A stretch of DNA of 64,000 bases. It comes from Rhodobacteraceae bacterium Araon29. GTDB taxonomy: Bacteria > Pseudomonadota > Alphaproteobacteria > Rhodobacterales > Rhodobacteraceae. Below the pieces are notes generated by a model. That model did no database searches and was not told where the DNA came from. It saw nothing but the letters and a program-made list of their open reading frames with translations. The stretch's first letter is position 1. Each line of letters starts with the position of its first letter. Shown here one piece after another: positions 46,770 through 57,014 of this stretch. A program made the translations under genes and the position numbers. The stretch lies in assembly GCA_039640505.1 (NCBI GenBank), contig CP046865.1, positions 1 to 64,000 of the forward strand, given 5' to 3'.

Positions 46770-49025
46770 TTATCCTACCTTACAGGCGGCCAAAACAGCC
46801 ATATTTAAAATATCTGTTGCCGTTGAAACCGATGAACATATTTGGATCGATTCATCCACGCCTGCTAAAATAGGGCCAATAACAGTTGCACCCGCCATTT
46901 CTTGCATCAATTTAACCGAAATGCTTGCCGAATGCCGCGCAGGAACAACCAAAATATTGGCCGGCCCTGTCAGCCTCGAAAAGGGATAGGCCTGCATTGA
47001 ATGAGTGTTTAAAGCAACATCAACGGCCATTTCACCCTCGTATTCAAATGAAACACCGCGCTCATCCAAAACCTTGGGCGCAAGATGCATTTTTTCAGCT
47101 CGCTCAGAAACCGGATACCCAAAGGTGGAAAAGCTTACAAATGCCACCCGAGGTTCAAGCCCCAAATGGCGCGCAACACCTGCAGCCCGCTCGGCGATAT
47201 TTGCCAAATCTTCGGCTTCTGGCCATTCATGAACCAATGTGTCGGCAATCAATACGATCCGGCCGCGATGCAAAACCGCCGTAACACCTGCCACCCCATG
47301 CTCGGAATCAGCATCAAAAACATGATTGATCAACCCCATAACATGTGCTGACTTGCGGGTAGCGCCGGTGACCAAGCCATCCCCGTGCCCATGCGCCAAC
47401 ATCAAAGCTGAAAACACGTGGCGATCGCGCGCCGCCAGACGGTGCACATCAGCCCGGTCATACCCTTTTCGTTGCAGTCTAGAATAAAGGAAATCTTTAT
47501 AGGTTTCTAAGTGGTCGGTATTTGCGGCATTGACAATTTCAAGCTCTTGAAAGGCTTCGCCCATTCCAGCGGCTTCAAGCTTTTGCTTTACGTCATGTTC
47601 ACGGCCAACAACCAAAGCTTTTCCAAAGCCTGATCTTTGATACATCACCGCTGCGCGTATCACCTTGGGATCATCGCCCTCAGCAAAAATCATCCGTGCC
47701 TGTGCCGCCCGTGCTCGATCGTTTATGCTGCGCAATATGCTCGCCGTTGGATCCATTCTAGTTTTTAAAGTCAGCTCATAGGCTTCCATATCAATTATGG
47801 GTCGGCGGGCTGCACCGGTTTGCATACCAGCCTGCGCAACAGCGGGAGGAATGCGGTGGATCAGGCGCGGATCAAATGGGGTTGGAATAATATAATCACG
47901 CCCAAAGGTTAGTTTTTCTCCATAGGCCATGGCCACTTCGTCCGGGACATCTTCGCGCGCCAGATCCGCCAGCGCCTGAGCACAGGCGATTTTCATTTCA
48001 TCATTGATCGCGCGTGCATGAATGTCGAGTGCGCCTCGAAACAGGTAAGGAAAGCCCAAAACATTATTGACTTGATTTGGATAATCGCTTCGCCCAGTGG
48101 CAACGATTGCATCGGCGCGCACTTCGCGTGCTTCTTCTGGTGTAATTTCAGGGTCGGGATTTGCCATGGCAAAAATCACTGGGTTTTCCGCCATTGAGAT
48201 AAGCATGTCTTGCGTCACTGCGCCTTTGACAGACACGCCCAAAAACACATCCGCACCGCGCATTGCCTCTTCTAACGTTCGGGTTTTGGTTTTGATTGCA
48301 TGGGCCGATTTCCATTGGTTCATGCCCTCGGTGCGGCCTTGGTAGATGACACCTTTGGTATCACAGACGGTGCAGTTCTCGTGCCGCGCACCCATTGTTT
48401 TAAGAAGCTCAATGCAGGCAATACCCGCAGCGCCAGCTCCGTTCAGAACGATTTTGACATTTTCGATTTTCTTGCCGCTGATTTGCAGGGCGTTGATTAA
48501 GCCAGCTGCGCAGATCACGGCGGTTCCATGTTGGTCGTCATGAAACACCGGAATGTCCATTTCCTCTTTCAGCCGCTGTTCGATAATAAAGCATTCAGGA
48601 GCTTTAATATCTTCTAGGTTTATGCCGCCAAAGGTAGGCCCGAGTAATTTTACTGCTTTGCAGAACTCATCAGGGTCTTCTGTGTCAACCTCAAGATCAA
48701 TGCTGTTTACATCTGCAAAGCGCTTGAAAAGAACGGCTTTTCCTTCCATCACCGGTTTGCTGCCCAGCGCACCTAGATTGCCAAGACCCAAAACAGCCGT
48801 CCCGTTCGAGATAACAGCAACCAGATTTCCTTTATTTGTGTAATCATAGGCAAGCTCGGGGTTTTTGCTTATTTCTTCGCAGGGAACCGCGACGCCTGGG
48901 GAATATGCCAAAGACAAATCACGCTGGGTTGTCATCGGAACGGTTGCCGCAACCTCCCACTTACCCGGCGTTGGATCGAGGTGAAAGGCGAGCGCGTCTT
49001 CTCGCGTAATTTTTGACTTTGACAT
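46770..49025 (-). CDS. maeB: NADP-dependent malic enzyme with phosphotransacetylase-like domain
   Basis: MaeB decarboxylates malate to pyruvate with NADP+, supplying NADPH and pyruvate. The 751-residue length reflects a fusion. The malic enzyme half (about 1-425) has TTQRDLSLAYSPGVAVPC near 32-49, the FHDDQHGTA substrate/metal segment and a Rossmann domain. The C-terminal half (about 430-751) resembles phosphate acetyltransferase and is thought to be regulatory, responding to acetyl-CoA. This architecture is normal for proteobacterial MaeB. Confidence 0.95.
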   Translation of the reverse strand: MSKSKITREDALAFHLDPTPGKWEVAATVPMTTQRDLSLAYSPGVAVPCEEISKNPELAYDYTNKGNLVAVISNGTAVLGLGNLGALGSKPVMEGKAVLFKRFADVNSIDLEVDTEDPDEFCKAVKLLGPTFGGINLEDIKAPECFIIEQRLKEEMDIPVFHDDQHGTAVICAAGLINALQISGKKIENVKIVLNGAGAAGIACIELLKTMGARHENCTVCDTKGVIYQGRTEGMNQWKSAHAIKTKTRTLEEAMRGADVFLGVSVKGAVTQDMLISMAENPVIFAMANPDPEITPEEAREVRADAIVATGRSDYPNQVNNVLGFPYLFRGALDIHARAINDEMKIACAQALADLAREDVPDEVAMAYGEKLTFGRDYIIPTPFDPRLIHRIPPAVAQAGMQTGAARRPIIDMEAYELTLKTRMDPTASILRSINDRARAAQARMIFAEGDDPKVIRAAVMYQRSGFGKALVVGREHDVKQKLEAAGMGEAFQELEIVNAANTDHLETYKDFLYSRLQRKGYDRADVHRLAARDRHVFSALMLAHGHGDGLVTGATRKSAHVMGLINHVFDADSEHGVAGVTAVLHRGRIVLIADTLVHEWPEAEDLANIAERAAGVARHLGLEPRVAFVSFSTFGYPVSERAEKMHLAPKVLDERGVSFEYEGEMAVDVALNTHSMQAYPFSRLTGPANILVVPARHSASISVKLMQEMAGATVIGPILAGVDESIQICSSVSTATDILNMAVLAACKVG

Positions 49026-49151
49026 TGGAAATTCCTTTATTGCGCAAATGAGTCTTAGCGCGCAATTTTATAACCTTCAACCGGTTCGTTTTCGACTTTC
49101 CCCTTCTATCAGCTATGGCTAAGTTACTAGCAATACCGTGAGGAGTTTTTC

Positions 49152-51764
49152 GTGACACCAATGATGGCACAATATCAGGACATCAAGGCGCAATACCGCG
49201 ATGCTTTGCTGTTTTACCGCATGGGTGATTTTTACGAATTATTTTTTGACGATGCTGTTGCCGCCGCTGAAGCGCTTGATATTGCGCTTACCAAACGCGG
49301 CAGGCATCAAGGCGACGATATACCAATGTGCGGCGTTCCGCACCATGCGTCGGAAAACTATCTTTTGACGCTGATAAGAAAGGGGTTTCGCGTTGCCGTT
49401 TGTGAACAAATGGAAAGCCCAGCAGAGGCGAAAAAGCGGGGCAGAAAATCCGTTGTGCGGCGCGATGTTGTTCGACTTGTCACCCCCGGTACATTAACCG
49501 AAGACTCGCTGTTAGAGCCCAGACAACATAATTTTCTGGCTGCTTTTTCCAAAGTCCGCGATGCCTATGCTTTGGCCTGGGTGGATATTTCCACCGGCGT
49601 GCTGTGTGTAAGCCCCCTTGCGCTGGTTCAATTGGGCCCAGAGCTTGCAAGGCTGCGACCAAGCGAGGTGATCTTATCAAGCTCGGCACATGAGGAATTG
49701 TCACACATATTCGATGATGCCGGCGTTCCAACCACATCTCTGGGCGCTGCCGCCTTTGACAGCGCAGCGGCAGAAAAGCGCATTAAATCCCTTTTTGATG
49801 TTGGCGCTTTGGATGCATTTGGAAATTTTGGCCGCGCCGAAACTTCGGCTTTAGGCGCAATTATTGAATATTTGGACATCACGCAGAAAGGCCGGCTTCC
49901 GATGTTGCGGCCGCCCGTGCGGGATGCCAGCTCAAAGGTGATGCAGATTGATGCAGCCACACGCCGCAATCTAGAAATCACCCAAGCGCTATCCGGCGGA
50001 CGGGCGGGGTCATTACTGGCAACAATTGACTGTACCGTCACCGCAGCAGGTGGACGATTGCTTGAGCAGCGGCTATCAGCCCCCTCACTGCAGCTTGACG
50101 TTATTGAAAATCGTCAAAGCTTAATTGATCTCATGCTGAGCAGCCCAAATGAGATGCGCACTTTGCGCGATGTGTTAAAAGCAGTGCCGGATTTGGACCG
50201 TGCGCTCTCGCGGCTTTCACTTGAGCGTGGCGGCCCAAGGGATATCGCCAATATTCGCGATGGCTTAGAGCAAGCCAAAGAAATGGACCCGCTTATCAGC
50301 AGGCTTGATCTGAAACGCGCGTTGGAAACTTTGAATGCATCCTTTACCGGCCATGAGGTGCTCATTGAGCTTTTGGGTGAGGCTTTGGTGGGCGAGCCGC
50401 CTTTAATGGCGCGCGATGGTGGTTTTGTTGCCAGCGGTTTTGATGCAGATTTGGATGAAGCCAGAAAGCTGCGCGATGAAGGGCGCGGCGTGATTGCCGC
50501 GATGCAAAAGGAATACATTGAAAAAACCAATATATCGTCTCTGAAAATTAAACATAACAACGTGCTTGGGTATTTCATCGAAACCACTGCGACCCACGCG
50601 GAAAAAATGCTTGCCGCGCCGCTCGCGGAAACCTTTATCCATCGGCAAACAACAGCCAATCAGGTGCGCTTTACCACCGTTGAGCTGTCTGAGATTGAAA
50701 CAAAAATTTTGAACGCTGGAAATCGTTCTTTAGAAATTGAAAAGCGCATATTTGCAAAACTTACCGCAGCTATTTTGAATGTGGCAGAAGCCATTTCAAC
50801 CACGGCGCAAGCCATAGCTGAAATAGATTTGGCGAGCTCATTGGCGGATTTGTCAGAAAGAAATAACTGGTGCAGACCAGTGGTTGATGACAGCTGTGCG
50901 TTTGACATCTCAGGCGGCCGGCATCCGGTTGTTGAAAATGCGCTGATAAACAGCGGTGATCCGTTTATCGCCAATGATTGTGATTTATCAAACAGCGCTA
51001 TTTGGTTGCTGACTGGTCCAAACATGGCTGGTAAGTCCACTTTTTTACGGCAAAATGCGCTGATTGCGCTACTGGCACAAATGGGCAGCTTTGTTCCGGC
51101 AAGCAGCGCGCATATCGGATTGGTTGGCCAATTGTTCAGCCGCGTGGGCGCTTCCGATGATTTGGCGCGCGGGCGATCAACTTTTATGGTTGAAATGGTC
51201 GAAACCGCTGCAATTTTAAACCAAGCTGACAACAAAGCCTTGGTCATACTTGATGAAATTGGTCGGGGAACTGCCACATATGACGGCTTATCCATCGCAT
51301 GGGCAACTTTGGAACATTTGCATGAGGTCAATCAAGCACGGGCGCTTTTTGCCACGCATTACCACGAACTGACCGCACTTTCCAAAAGTCTGGCCAATGT
51401 GGAAAACGCCACTGTTCGGGTCAAAGAATGGGAGGGCGAAGTTGTATTTCTACATGAGGTGCACAAAGGGTCAGCTGATCGGTCTTATGGGGTGCAGGTT
51501 GCCAAATTGGCCGGTTTGCCAGAGGCGGTCATTGAACGCGCTCGGGTGGTTCTTGGAACATTAGAGAGCGGTGATCGTGCGGGGTCTGAGAAAAAGCAGA
51601 GCCTGATGGATGATCTGCCTTTGTTTTCCGCAACTCCTGCTCCGAAAACAGCCCAAGGCCCGTCGCAGTTGGAACAGGCAATGGAAGATATTCACCCAGA
51701 TGACCTTTCGCCCAAAGAAGCGTTAAAAGCGCTGTATGAGTTAAAAGAGCTTTTGCATCGGTAA
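49152..51764 (+). CDS. mutS: DNA mismatch repair protein MutS
   Basis: MutS recognises mismatches and small loops and recruits MutL. The 870-residue protein has the mismatch-reading Phe and Glu (F27, E29 in MGDFYELFF). Connector, lever and clamp regions follow, then the ATPase domain with Walker A GPNMAGKST at 622-630 and the DEIGRGTATYDG Walker B/signature region near 704. The start is GTG with AGGAG 7 nt upstream. It is convergent with grpE. Confidence 0.97.
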   Translation: MTPMMAQYQDIKAQYRDALLFYRMGDFYELFFDDAVAAAEALDIALTKRGRHQGDDIPMCGVPHHASENYLLTLIRKGFRVAVCEQMESPAEAKKRGRKSVVRRDVVRLVTPGTLTEDSLLEPRQHNFLAAFSKVRDAYALAWVDISTGVLCVSPLALVQLGPELARLRPSEVILSSSAHEELSHIFDDAGVPTTSLGAAAFDSAAAEKRIKSLFDVGALDAFGNFGRAETSALGAIIEYLDITQKGRLPMLRPPVRDASSKVMQIDAATRRNLEITQALSGGRAGSLLATIDCTVTAAGGRLLEQRLSAPSLQLDVIENRQSLIDLMLSSPNEMRTLRDVLKAVPDLDRALSRLSLERGGPRDIANIRDGLEQAKEMDPLISRLDLKRALETLNASFTGHEVLIELLGEALVGEPPLMARDGGFVASGFDADLDEARKLRDEGRGVIAAMQKEYIEKTNISSLKIKHNNVLGYFIETTATHAEKMLAAPLAETFIHRQTTANQVRFTTVELSEIETKILNAGNRSLEIEKRIFAKLTAAILNVAEAISTTAQAIAEIDLASSLADLSERNNWCRPVVDDSCAFDISGGRHPVVENALINSGDPFIANDCDLSNSAIWLLTGPNMAGKSTFLRQNALIALLAQMGSFVPASSAHIGLVGQLFSRVGASDDLARGRSTFMVEMVETAAILNQADNKALVILDEIGRGTATYDGLSIAWATLEHLHEVNQARALFATHYHELTALSKSLANVENATVRVKEWEGEVVFLHEVHKGSADRSYGVQVAKLAGLPEAVIERARVVLGTLESGDRAGSEKKQSLMDDLPLFSATPAPKTAQGPSQLEQAMEDIHPDDLSPKEALKALYELKELLHR

Positions 51765-51807
51765 ACAACCCACCTTTAGATGAAAGTGGCAAGGCCTCAG
51801 TGCGGGT

Positions 51808-52380
51808 TTACGAAGCAGGGGTCGAGGACACGCCGACCTGACTTGGGCGCAACAAGCGATCATGCAGCATAAAGCCTTCGGCAGATACCTGAATAATATC
51901 GCCAGCTTTTGTTCCCGGAACCGGTGCTTCGAACATGGCCTGGTGCAGTTGCGGATCGAATTTATCGCCAACTTCAGGCGATATGGACTCAATCCCGTGG
52001 CTGCGAAATACGTTCAGTAGTTCCCGCAGTGTTAGCTCGACACCTTCAATAAACGCGCCTGCAGTTTCTTTTTGCTCATCGCCGACCGCGTCAATCGCAC
52101 GTTTTAGATTGTCATAAACCGGCAAAATATCACGAGCGAGTTTTGATCCGCCATAATTTTCTGCTTCACGGCGGTCTTTGTCGGCCCGCTTACGTGAATT
52201 TTCTGCATCGGCCAAAGCGCGCATAAAACGGTCACGAAAGTCATCTCTTTCGACTTTTAAGGCTTCAATCTCATCTAGCTCTGCGGCTTCTTCATCAATA
52301 TCTATTAGCTCGTCGCCAAGCTCTTCGATTTCTGCTTTTTCAATCTCATCCAAAAATTCTTCAGTTTTTGGTTCTGCCAT
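51808..52380 (-). CDS. grpE: Nucleotide exchange factor GrpE
   Basis: GrpE releases ADP from DnaK in the Hsp70 chaperone cycle. The 190-residue protein has an acidic coiled-coil N-terminus (about 1-75), the core LPVYDNLKRAIDA near 95-107 and the C-terminal beta domain with GDIIQVSAEGFMLHDRLLRP. It follows hrcA by 9 bp, the usual heat-shock regulator/chaperone pairing. No dnaK or dnaJ lies in the window. Confidence 0.95.
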   Translation of the reverse strand: MAEPKTEEFLDEIEKAEIEELGDELIDIDEEAAELDEIEALKVERDDFRDRFMRALADAENSRKRADKDRREAENYGGSKLARDILPVYDNLKRAIDAVGDEQKETAGAFIEGVELTLRELLNVFRSHGIESISPEVGDKFDPQLHQAMFEAPVPGTKAGDIIQVSAEGFMLHDRLLRPSQVGVSSTPAS

Positions 52381-52389
52381 ATCGCACCT

Positions 52390-53454
52390 CTAGCTTCGAT
52401 CGGAAATTAGCTTTCCAATCAATTGCGCCGTGTAATCTACTATCGGCACAATTCTTCCATAGTTCAGGCGTGTCGGACCAATAACACCGATCGCGCCAAT
52501 TATCTTCCGATCAGAGTTCATATAAGGAGAAACCACCAAAGATGAACCCGAAAGTGAAAAAAGTTTGTTCTCAGAGCCAATAAAAATGCGAACACCGTCG
52601 CCCTGATCGGTTAATTGCAGAAAATCGGCTATATCACGCTTGCGCTCAAGGTCATCAAAAAGGGCTCGGATGCGTTCAAGATCAGCTTCTTCTGTCTCTG
52701 ATTCTAACAGATTCGCTCTACCCCGAACAATCAAACGCTCATTCTGGTCGCCTTCATCGTGCCAAACCGCTAGCCCCTTTTCCACCAAATCCTGCGCAAG
52801 GTGGTCAATTTCCTGCCGGCGTTTTTGAACGTCTGTCTCAACCAGCTGTAAAACTTCGCTCAATGTAAGCCCGCGAATCATTGAGTTTAGATAATTGGCA
52901 GCTTCTCGCATTGCGCTGGGGGTTTGGCCTTTTGGCGGCGTGAACAAGCGATTTTCAACTTGGCCATTGGCAAAAACCAATACCACCAAAGCGCGCTCGG
53001 GGGACAAAGACACAAATTCAATATGTTTGATGGGTTGCTCTTGTTTGGGTGTCAAAACAAGCGAAGCGCCATGGGTTATCCCCGAAAGAGCAGAACCGAC
53101 ACGGTCCAACATACCGCCCATGTCCTTACTGTTGCTTTCCACAGTTTTATCCAGTTTTTCGCGGTCTTCTTGGTCTAATGTGCTAACCTCTAAAAGACCG
53201 TCAACAAACATCCTTAGCCCCATTTCTGTGGGCACGCGCCCCGAGCTTATATGGGGGCTGTCCAAAAGCCCCAAATATTCCAGATCCTGCATTACATTAC
53301 GAACGGTAGCTGCGCTAACCTTTTCATTTAGCGTTCGGGTCAGCGTGCGCGAGCCAACGGGATCACCGTTTTCCAGATAGCCCTCAACAACACGTCGAAA
53401 CACCTCGCGTGAGCGATCGTTCATCTCTTCAAACATGCTGTTGTTTTCTGTCAT
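52390..53454 (-). CDS. hrcA: Heat-inducible transcription repressor HrcA
   Basis: HrcA represses class I heat-shock genes by binding CIRCE elements and is tuned by GroEL. The 354-residue protein has an N-terminal winged helix (PVGSRTLTRTL ... SAATVRNVMQDLEYLGLL near 32-63) and a C-terminal GAF-like domain. I see no CIRCE inverted repeat (TTAGCACTC-N9-GAGTGCTAA) upstream of it, so autoregulation through that element is not supported here. It is divergent from rph. Confidence 0.95.
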   Translation of the reverse strand: MTENNSMFEEMNDRSREVFRRVVEGYLENGDPVGSRTLTRTLNEKVSAATVRNVMQDLEYLGLLDSPHISSGRVPTEMGLRMFVDGLLEVSTLDQEDREKLDKTVESNSKDMGGMLDRVGSALSGITHGASLVLTPKQEQPIKHIEFVSLSPERALVVLVFANGQVENRLFTPPKGQTPSAMREAANYLNSMIRGLTLSEVLQLVETDVQKRRQEIDHLAQDLVEKGLAVWHDEGDQNERLIVRGRANLLESETEEADLERIRALFDDLERKRDIADFLQLTDQGDGVRIFIGSENKLFSLSGSSLVVSPYMNSDRKIIGAIGVIGPTRLNYGRIVPIVDYTAQLIGKLISDRS

Positions 53455-53566
53455 CTTTTATCCACGGCTCTTTGTCATTAAAGGTTTTACAAAGAAAAGG
53501 TCAATCGGGCTTGCGCAACTATGCTAGCCCCTTATATCCATCTGGGGATCAGTGAAAGGATTTTCC

Positions 53567-54280
53567 ATGCGGCCCTCTGGCAGAGAATTAAACCAAATGC
53601 GCGAAGTTTCAATCGAAACCAATGTAACAAAACATGCCGAAGGGTCTTGTTTGATAAAAATGGGCGACACTCATGTGTTGTGCACTGCCTCACTTGAGGA
53701 TCGTGTTCCGCCCTTTATCCGCGGAACCGGACTGGGGTGGGTAACTGCCGAATATGGCATGCTACCACGTTCAACAAGTTCACGCATGCGCCGCGAAGCC
53801 GCGAGCGGAAAACAAGGGGGCCGAACAGTTGAAATTCAACGCTTAATTGGCCGCTCCCTTCGGGCCGGTGTTGACAGGGTTGCCCTGGACGAACGGCAAA
53901 TCACCGTTGATTGTGATGTTCTGCAGGCCGATGGTGGCACCAGATGCGCATCAATTACAGGTGGATGGGTTGCTTTAAAGCTAGCGGTGAACCAGCTTTT
54001 AAAACAAGGCGCGATTAAAACTGATCCGCTTACCTCACCAGTTGCGGCGATCAGCTGCGGTATTTATGCCGGTCAACCGGTTCTTGATTTGGATTATCCA
54101 GAAGACAGCGAAGCGGGCGTCGATGGCAATTTTATCATGCTTGGCAATGGGCAAATGATAGAAGTGCAAATGAGTGCAGAGGGCGCAACCTATTCACGCG
54201 ATCAGATGAACCATTTGATAGATCTGGCTGAATTGGGTGTTGGACAATTGGTTGCCAAGCAATTGTCGGCGGTGTCATGA
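53567..54280 (+). CDS. rph: Ribonuclease PH
   Basis: RNase PH is a phosphorolytic 3'-5' exonuclease that trims tRNA 3' ends. The 237-residue product shows the family core, including [11 protein letters not shown] at the start, [31 protein letters not shown] and [11 protein letters not shown]. The ATG at 53567 has AAAGGA about 6 nt upstream, preferred over the GTG at 53552. Its stop overlaps rdgB by ATGA. Confidence 0.96.
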   Translation: MRPSGRELNQMREVSIETNVTKHAEGSCLIKMGDTHVLCTASLEDRVPPFIRGTGLGWVTAEYGMLPRSTSSRMRREAASGKQGGRTVEIQRLIGRSLRAGVDRVALDERQITVDCDVLQADGGTRCASITGGWVALKLAVNQLLKQGAIKTDPLTSPVAAISCGIYAGQPVLDLDYPEDSEAGVDGNFIMLGNGQMIEVQMSAEGATYSRDQMNHLIDLAELGVGQLVAKQLSAVS

Positions 54281-54888
54281 CCCGTAAGTTCACTGGCGAT
54301 ACGCTCGTGGTGGCCACCCATAACAATGGCAAACTAGAAGAAATTGCCAGCTTAATACGACCATTTTCCGTATCTGTGAAAGGCGCAGCCGAGCTAAACC
54401 TTGCTGAACCGGATGAAACGGAAACAACTTTTGTGGGGAATGCAAAGATCAAGGCCCATGCTGCGGCGCAAGCCACGGGTCTTCCGTCCTTATCCGATGA
54501 TAGTGGAATTGAAATTGATGCTCTAGACGGTGCGCCTGGTGTTTATACAGCAGATTGGGCAGAAACACCCAACGGACGTGATTTTATAATGGCAATGACC
54601 AAAGCGAACGACATGCTTGATCAACGCAGCGCAGCGCATCCTAGAAAGGCGCGGTTTTGTTGTACCCTGGTCATGGCTTGGCCCGATGGCCATGATGAAA
54701 TTTTTCCCGGCATTATGCCCGGGCAAGTGGTTTGGCCCATGCGCGGGTATCAGGGCCATGGTTATGATCCGATTTTTCAACCAGACGGATACGATATAAC
54801 CTTTGGGGAAATGGATCGCTGGGAAAAAAATAGAATTAGCCATCGCGCGGATGCATTCCGCAAACTTGTTGCAGGCTGTTTTGAATGA
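54277..54888 (+). CDS. rdgB: XTP/dITP pyrophosphatase (RdgB/HAM1)
   Basis: This enzyme clears non-canonical purine nucleoside triphosphates from the nucleotide pool. The 203-residue product has the family motifs [11 protein letters not shown] near 11-21, [20 protein letters not shown] and [12 protein letters not shown]. It overlaps rph by ATGA at its start and the beginning of hemW at its end. Confidence 0.95.
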   Translation: MTRKFTGDTLVVATHNNGKLEEIASLIRPFSVSVKGAAELNLAEPDETETTFVGNAKIKAHAAAQATGLPSLSDDSGIEIDALDGAPGVYTADWAETPNGRDFIMAMTKANDMLDQRSAAHPRKARFCCTLVMAWPDGHDEIFPGIMPGQVVWPMRGYQGHGYDPIFQPDGYDITFGEMDRWEKNRISHRADAFRKLVAGCFE

Positions 54889-56035
54889 AGACTGGCAAAA
54901 TGGCGGCTTTGGCATTTATGTCCATTGGCCGTTTTGTGCTGCCAAGTGCCCCTATTGTGACTTTAACAGTCACGTCAGTGATAAAATAGAAGAAAAACAA
55001 TGGATTACATCCTATTTGAAAGAATTGGACCGGCTATTCCAAACAATAGGCTCACGTCCGCTTAAGTCGGTTTTTTTTGGTGGCGGAACACCCAGCCTGA
55101 TGAGCCCTGATTTAGTCGATCAAGTTCTATCTAAAGTCTTCGCACTTTGGCCAAGATCAAATAATCTTGAAGTCAGTTTGGAGGCCAATCCAACATCCGT
55201 TGAGGCTGGAAGGTTTAACGGCTATCAGCAAGCCGGTGTAAACCGCATATCCTTGGGTGTTCAGGCGCTGAATGATGCCGATTTAAAACGTTTAGGACGC
55301 TTACACAGTGTAAAAGAAGCCCATCTGGCTTTTGATATTTCACGAAACACTTTTGATCGTGTCAGTTTTGATCTGATTTATGCGCGGCAAAATCAAACCC
55401 TATCAGATTGGCGGTCTGAGTTGCAGCAAGCTCTTTCCATGGCTGTTGATCATGTTTCGCTTTATCAACTGACCATTGAACAAGGAACTGCTTTTGGCGA
55501 TCGCTATGCGATTGGAAAGCTTCCCGGTCTACCAAATGAAGATCTTGGAGCAGATCTTTTTGAGGCTACGCAGGATATATGTAGCAAATTTGGGTTTCCA
55601 GCCTATGAAATTTCCAATCATGCTAAAACTGGTGCTGAGTGCCAACATAACATGGTGTATTGGCGGTATGGGGATTATGCTGGCATTGGGCCCGGCGCAC
55701 ACGGCCGTTTAACGATCAATGGCCACCGGCATGCAACAGCTGCGTTTCGAAATCCAGCCGATTGGCTTGAAGCTGTGCGCCAAGGATGCGGCGATAGCAT
55801 TAACGAGCCGCTCTTGGCGAAAGATCAAGCGGCCGAATATTTGGTGATGGGCCTTCGCATCAATGATGGCATTGATCGGGCGCGATATAAGTCCCTTAGT
55901 GGCCGTGATCTTGATCCAGATAAAATAGCAGATTTGTTTAATCAGGGTCTAATATTAGACTCAAATAACATTATTTCGGCCAGCCAGAGGGGCCGTCCAG
56001 TTTTAAATCATATCATTCGCGAGCTTGCTGGTTAG
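54851..56035 (+). CDS. hemW: Radical SAM protein HemW (coproporphyrinogen III oxidase-like)
   Basis: HemW is a radical SAM haem-binding protein, probably a haem chaperone; it was long annotated as oxygen-independent coproporphyrinogen oxidase. The 394-residue product has the cluster motif with C29, C33 and C36 (HWPFCAAKCPYCDFN), so it lacks the fourth cysteine typical of HemN. The ATG at 54851 overlaps rdgB by 38 bp. A TTG at 54881 overlaps it by only 8 bp and gives an N-terminus MNEDWQNGG that resembles relatives, so it is a real alternative. Confidence 0.92.
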   Translation: MHSANLLQAVLNEDWQNGGFGIYVHWPFCAAKCPYCDFNSHVSDKIEEKQWITSYLKELDRLFQTIGSRPLKSVFFGGGTPSLMSPDLVDQVLSKVFALWPRSNNLEVSLEANPTSVEAGRFNGYQQAGVNRISLGVQALNDADLKRLGRLHSVKEAHLAFDISRNTFDRVSFDLIYARQNQTLSDWRSELQQALSMAVDHVSLYQLTIEQGTAFGDRYAIGKLPGLPNEDLGADLFEATQDICSKFGFPAYEISNHAKTGAECQHNMVYWRYGDYAGIGPGAHGRLTINGHRHATAAFRNPADWLEAVRQGCGDSINEPLLAKDQAAEYLVMGLRINDGIDRARYKSLSGRDLDPDKIADLFNQGLILDSNNIISASQRGRPVLNHIIRELAG

Positions 56036-56080
56036 AATAAGTCGGTGATGCTATTGCGCCTTCATCTGACAGGCACAGCA

Positions 56081-57004
56081 TTAGCTTGGCGTGCTTAAAA
56101 TCCGGCACAGGTCATCTAATTGATCCAAAGACGTATACTGCAATGAAATCTGGCCTGCTTCGCCGCCCGGTTTATGGTCGATAACAACCCTGAGCCCCAA
56201 TGCTGCAGATAGATCGCCTTCAAGAGCCTTTGTGTCGGCGTCTTTTTCACCCAATGAGGGCCTGCTTTTTGGGGTGGCGCCTCGGTTTTCATCCGGTTTC
56301 GACGCTTTTTTCACCAGTTTTTCAGTTTCGCGGACAGAAAGCCCTTTGGAAATCACAATGCCAGCAAGCAAAGTGGGGTTTTCCGCGGTCACCAAAGCGC
56401 GCGCGTGCCCCGCGCTAAGACGCCCATCGCGCAAAAACTCTTGGACATCAGGCGGCAGACTCAAAAGACGCAAAAGATTGGCAATATGGCTTCTGCTTTT
56501 ACCAAGTGCTTCGGCCATCTGTTCTTGGGTATGGTCAAATTTATCCATCAGCTGTCGGTAGCCAAATGCCTCTTCGACCGGATTAAGATCGGCGCGCTGG
56601 ATATTTTCAATAATTGCAACTTCAAGAACTTCGGTATCGGTAAAAGACCGAAGGATTACAGGCAGATCATGCTGCTGCGCCATTTGCGCCGCACGCCAGC
56701 GGCGTTCGCCCGCAACAATTTCATATTCTCCGGGGTGATCGGGACGGTCGCGCACAATCAATGGCTGGAGAACACCTTTGGCGCGAATGGAATTGGCGAG
56801 ATCTTTTAGCTGATCGGGTTCAAATGTCCGCCTGGGTTGATCAGGGTTGGCAAATATTTTTTCAATCGGCACAGATTGTTCAGTGGAAGGGTTACTAACC
56901 TCTTGTTTTTCTTTCATTTTTTCGGATTTTTGTACATTTGCATCAGCCATTAATGCCGATAATCCGCGGCCAAGACCTCGTGACTTTGATTTTTTTTCAC
57001 TCAT
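56081..57004 (-). CDS. parB: Chromosome partitioning protein ParB
   Basis: ParB binds parS and spreads as a CTP-dependent clamp to load the segregation machinery near the origin. The 307-residue protein has the N-terminal LGRGLSALMA segment that contacts ParA and the CTPase box GERRWR at 99-104. ENIQRADLNPVEEA and a helix-turn-helix around TQEQMAEALGKSRSHIANLL precede a C-terminal dimerisation domain. It follows parA by 10 bp. Confidence 0.97.
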   Translation of the reverse strand: MSEKKSKSRGLGRGLSALMADANVQKSEKMKEKQEVSNPSTEQSVPIEKIFANPDQPRRTFEPDQLKDLANSIRAKGVLQPLIVRDRPDHPGEYEIVAGERRWRAAQMAQQHDLPVILRSFTDTEVLEVAIIENIQRADLNPVEEAFGYRQLMDKFDHTQEQMAEALGKSRSHIANLLRLLSLPPDVQEFLRDGRLSAGHARALVTAENPTLLAGIVISKGLSVRETEKLVKKASKPDENRGATPKSRPSLGEKDADTKALEGDLSAALGLRVVIDHKPGGEAGQISLQYTSLDQLDDLCRILSTPS

Positions 57005-57014
57005 TATTGCTCCT

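Noticed and set aside
53458-53466. TTATCCACG, a DnaA-box-like sequence between hrcA and rph
   Set aside because: It is a single site with one mismatch and no companions, so no regulatory or origin role can be claimed.
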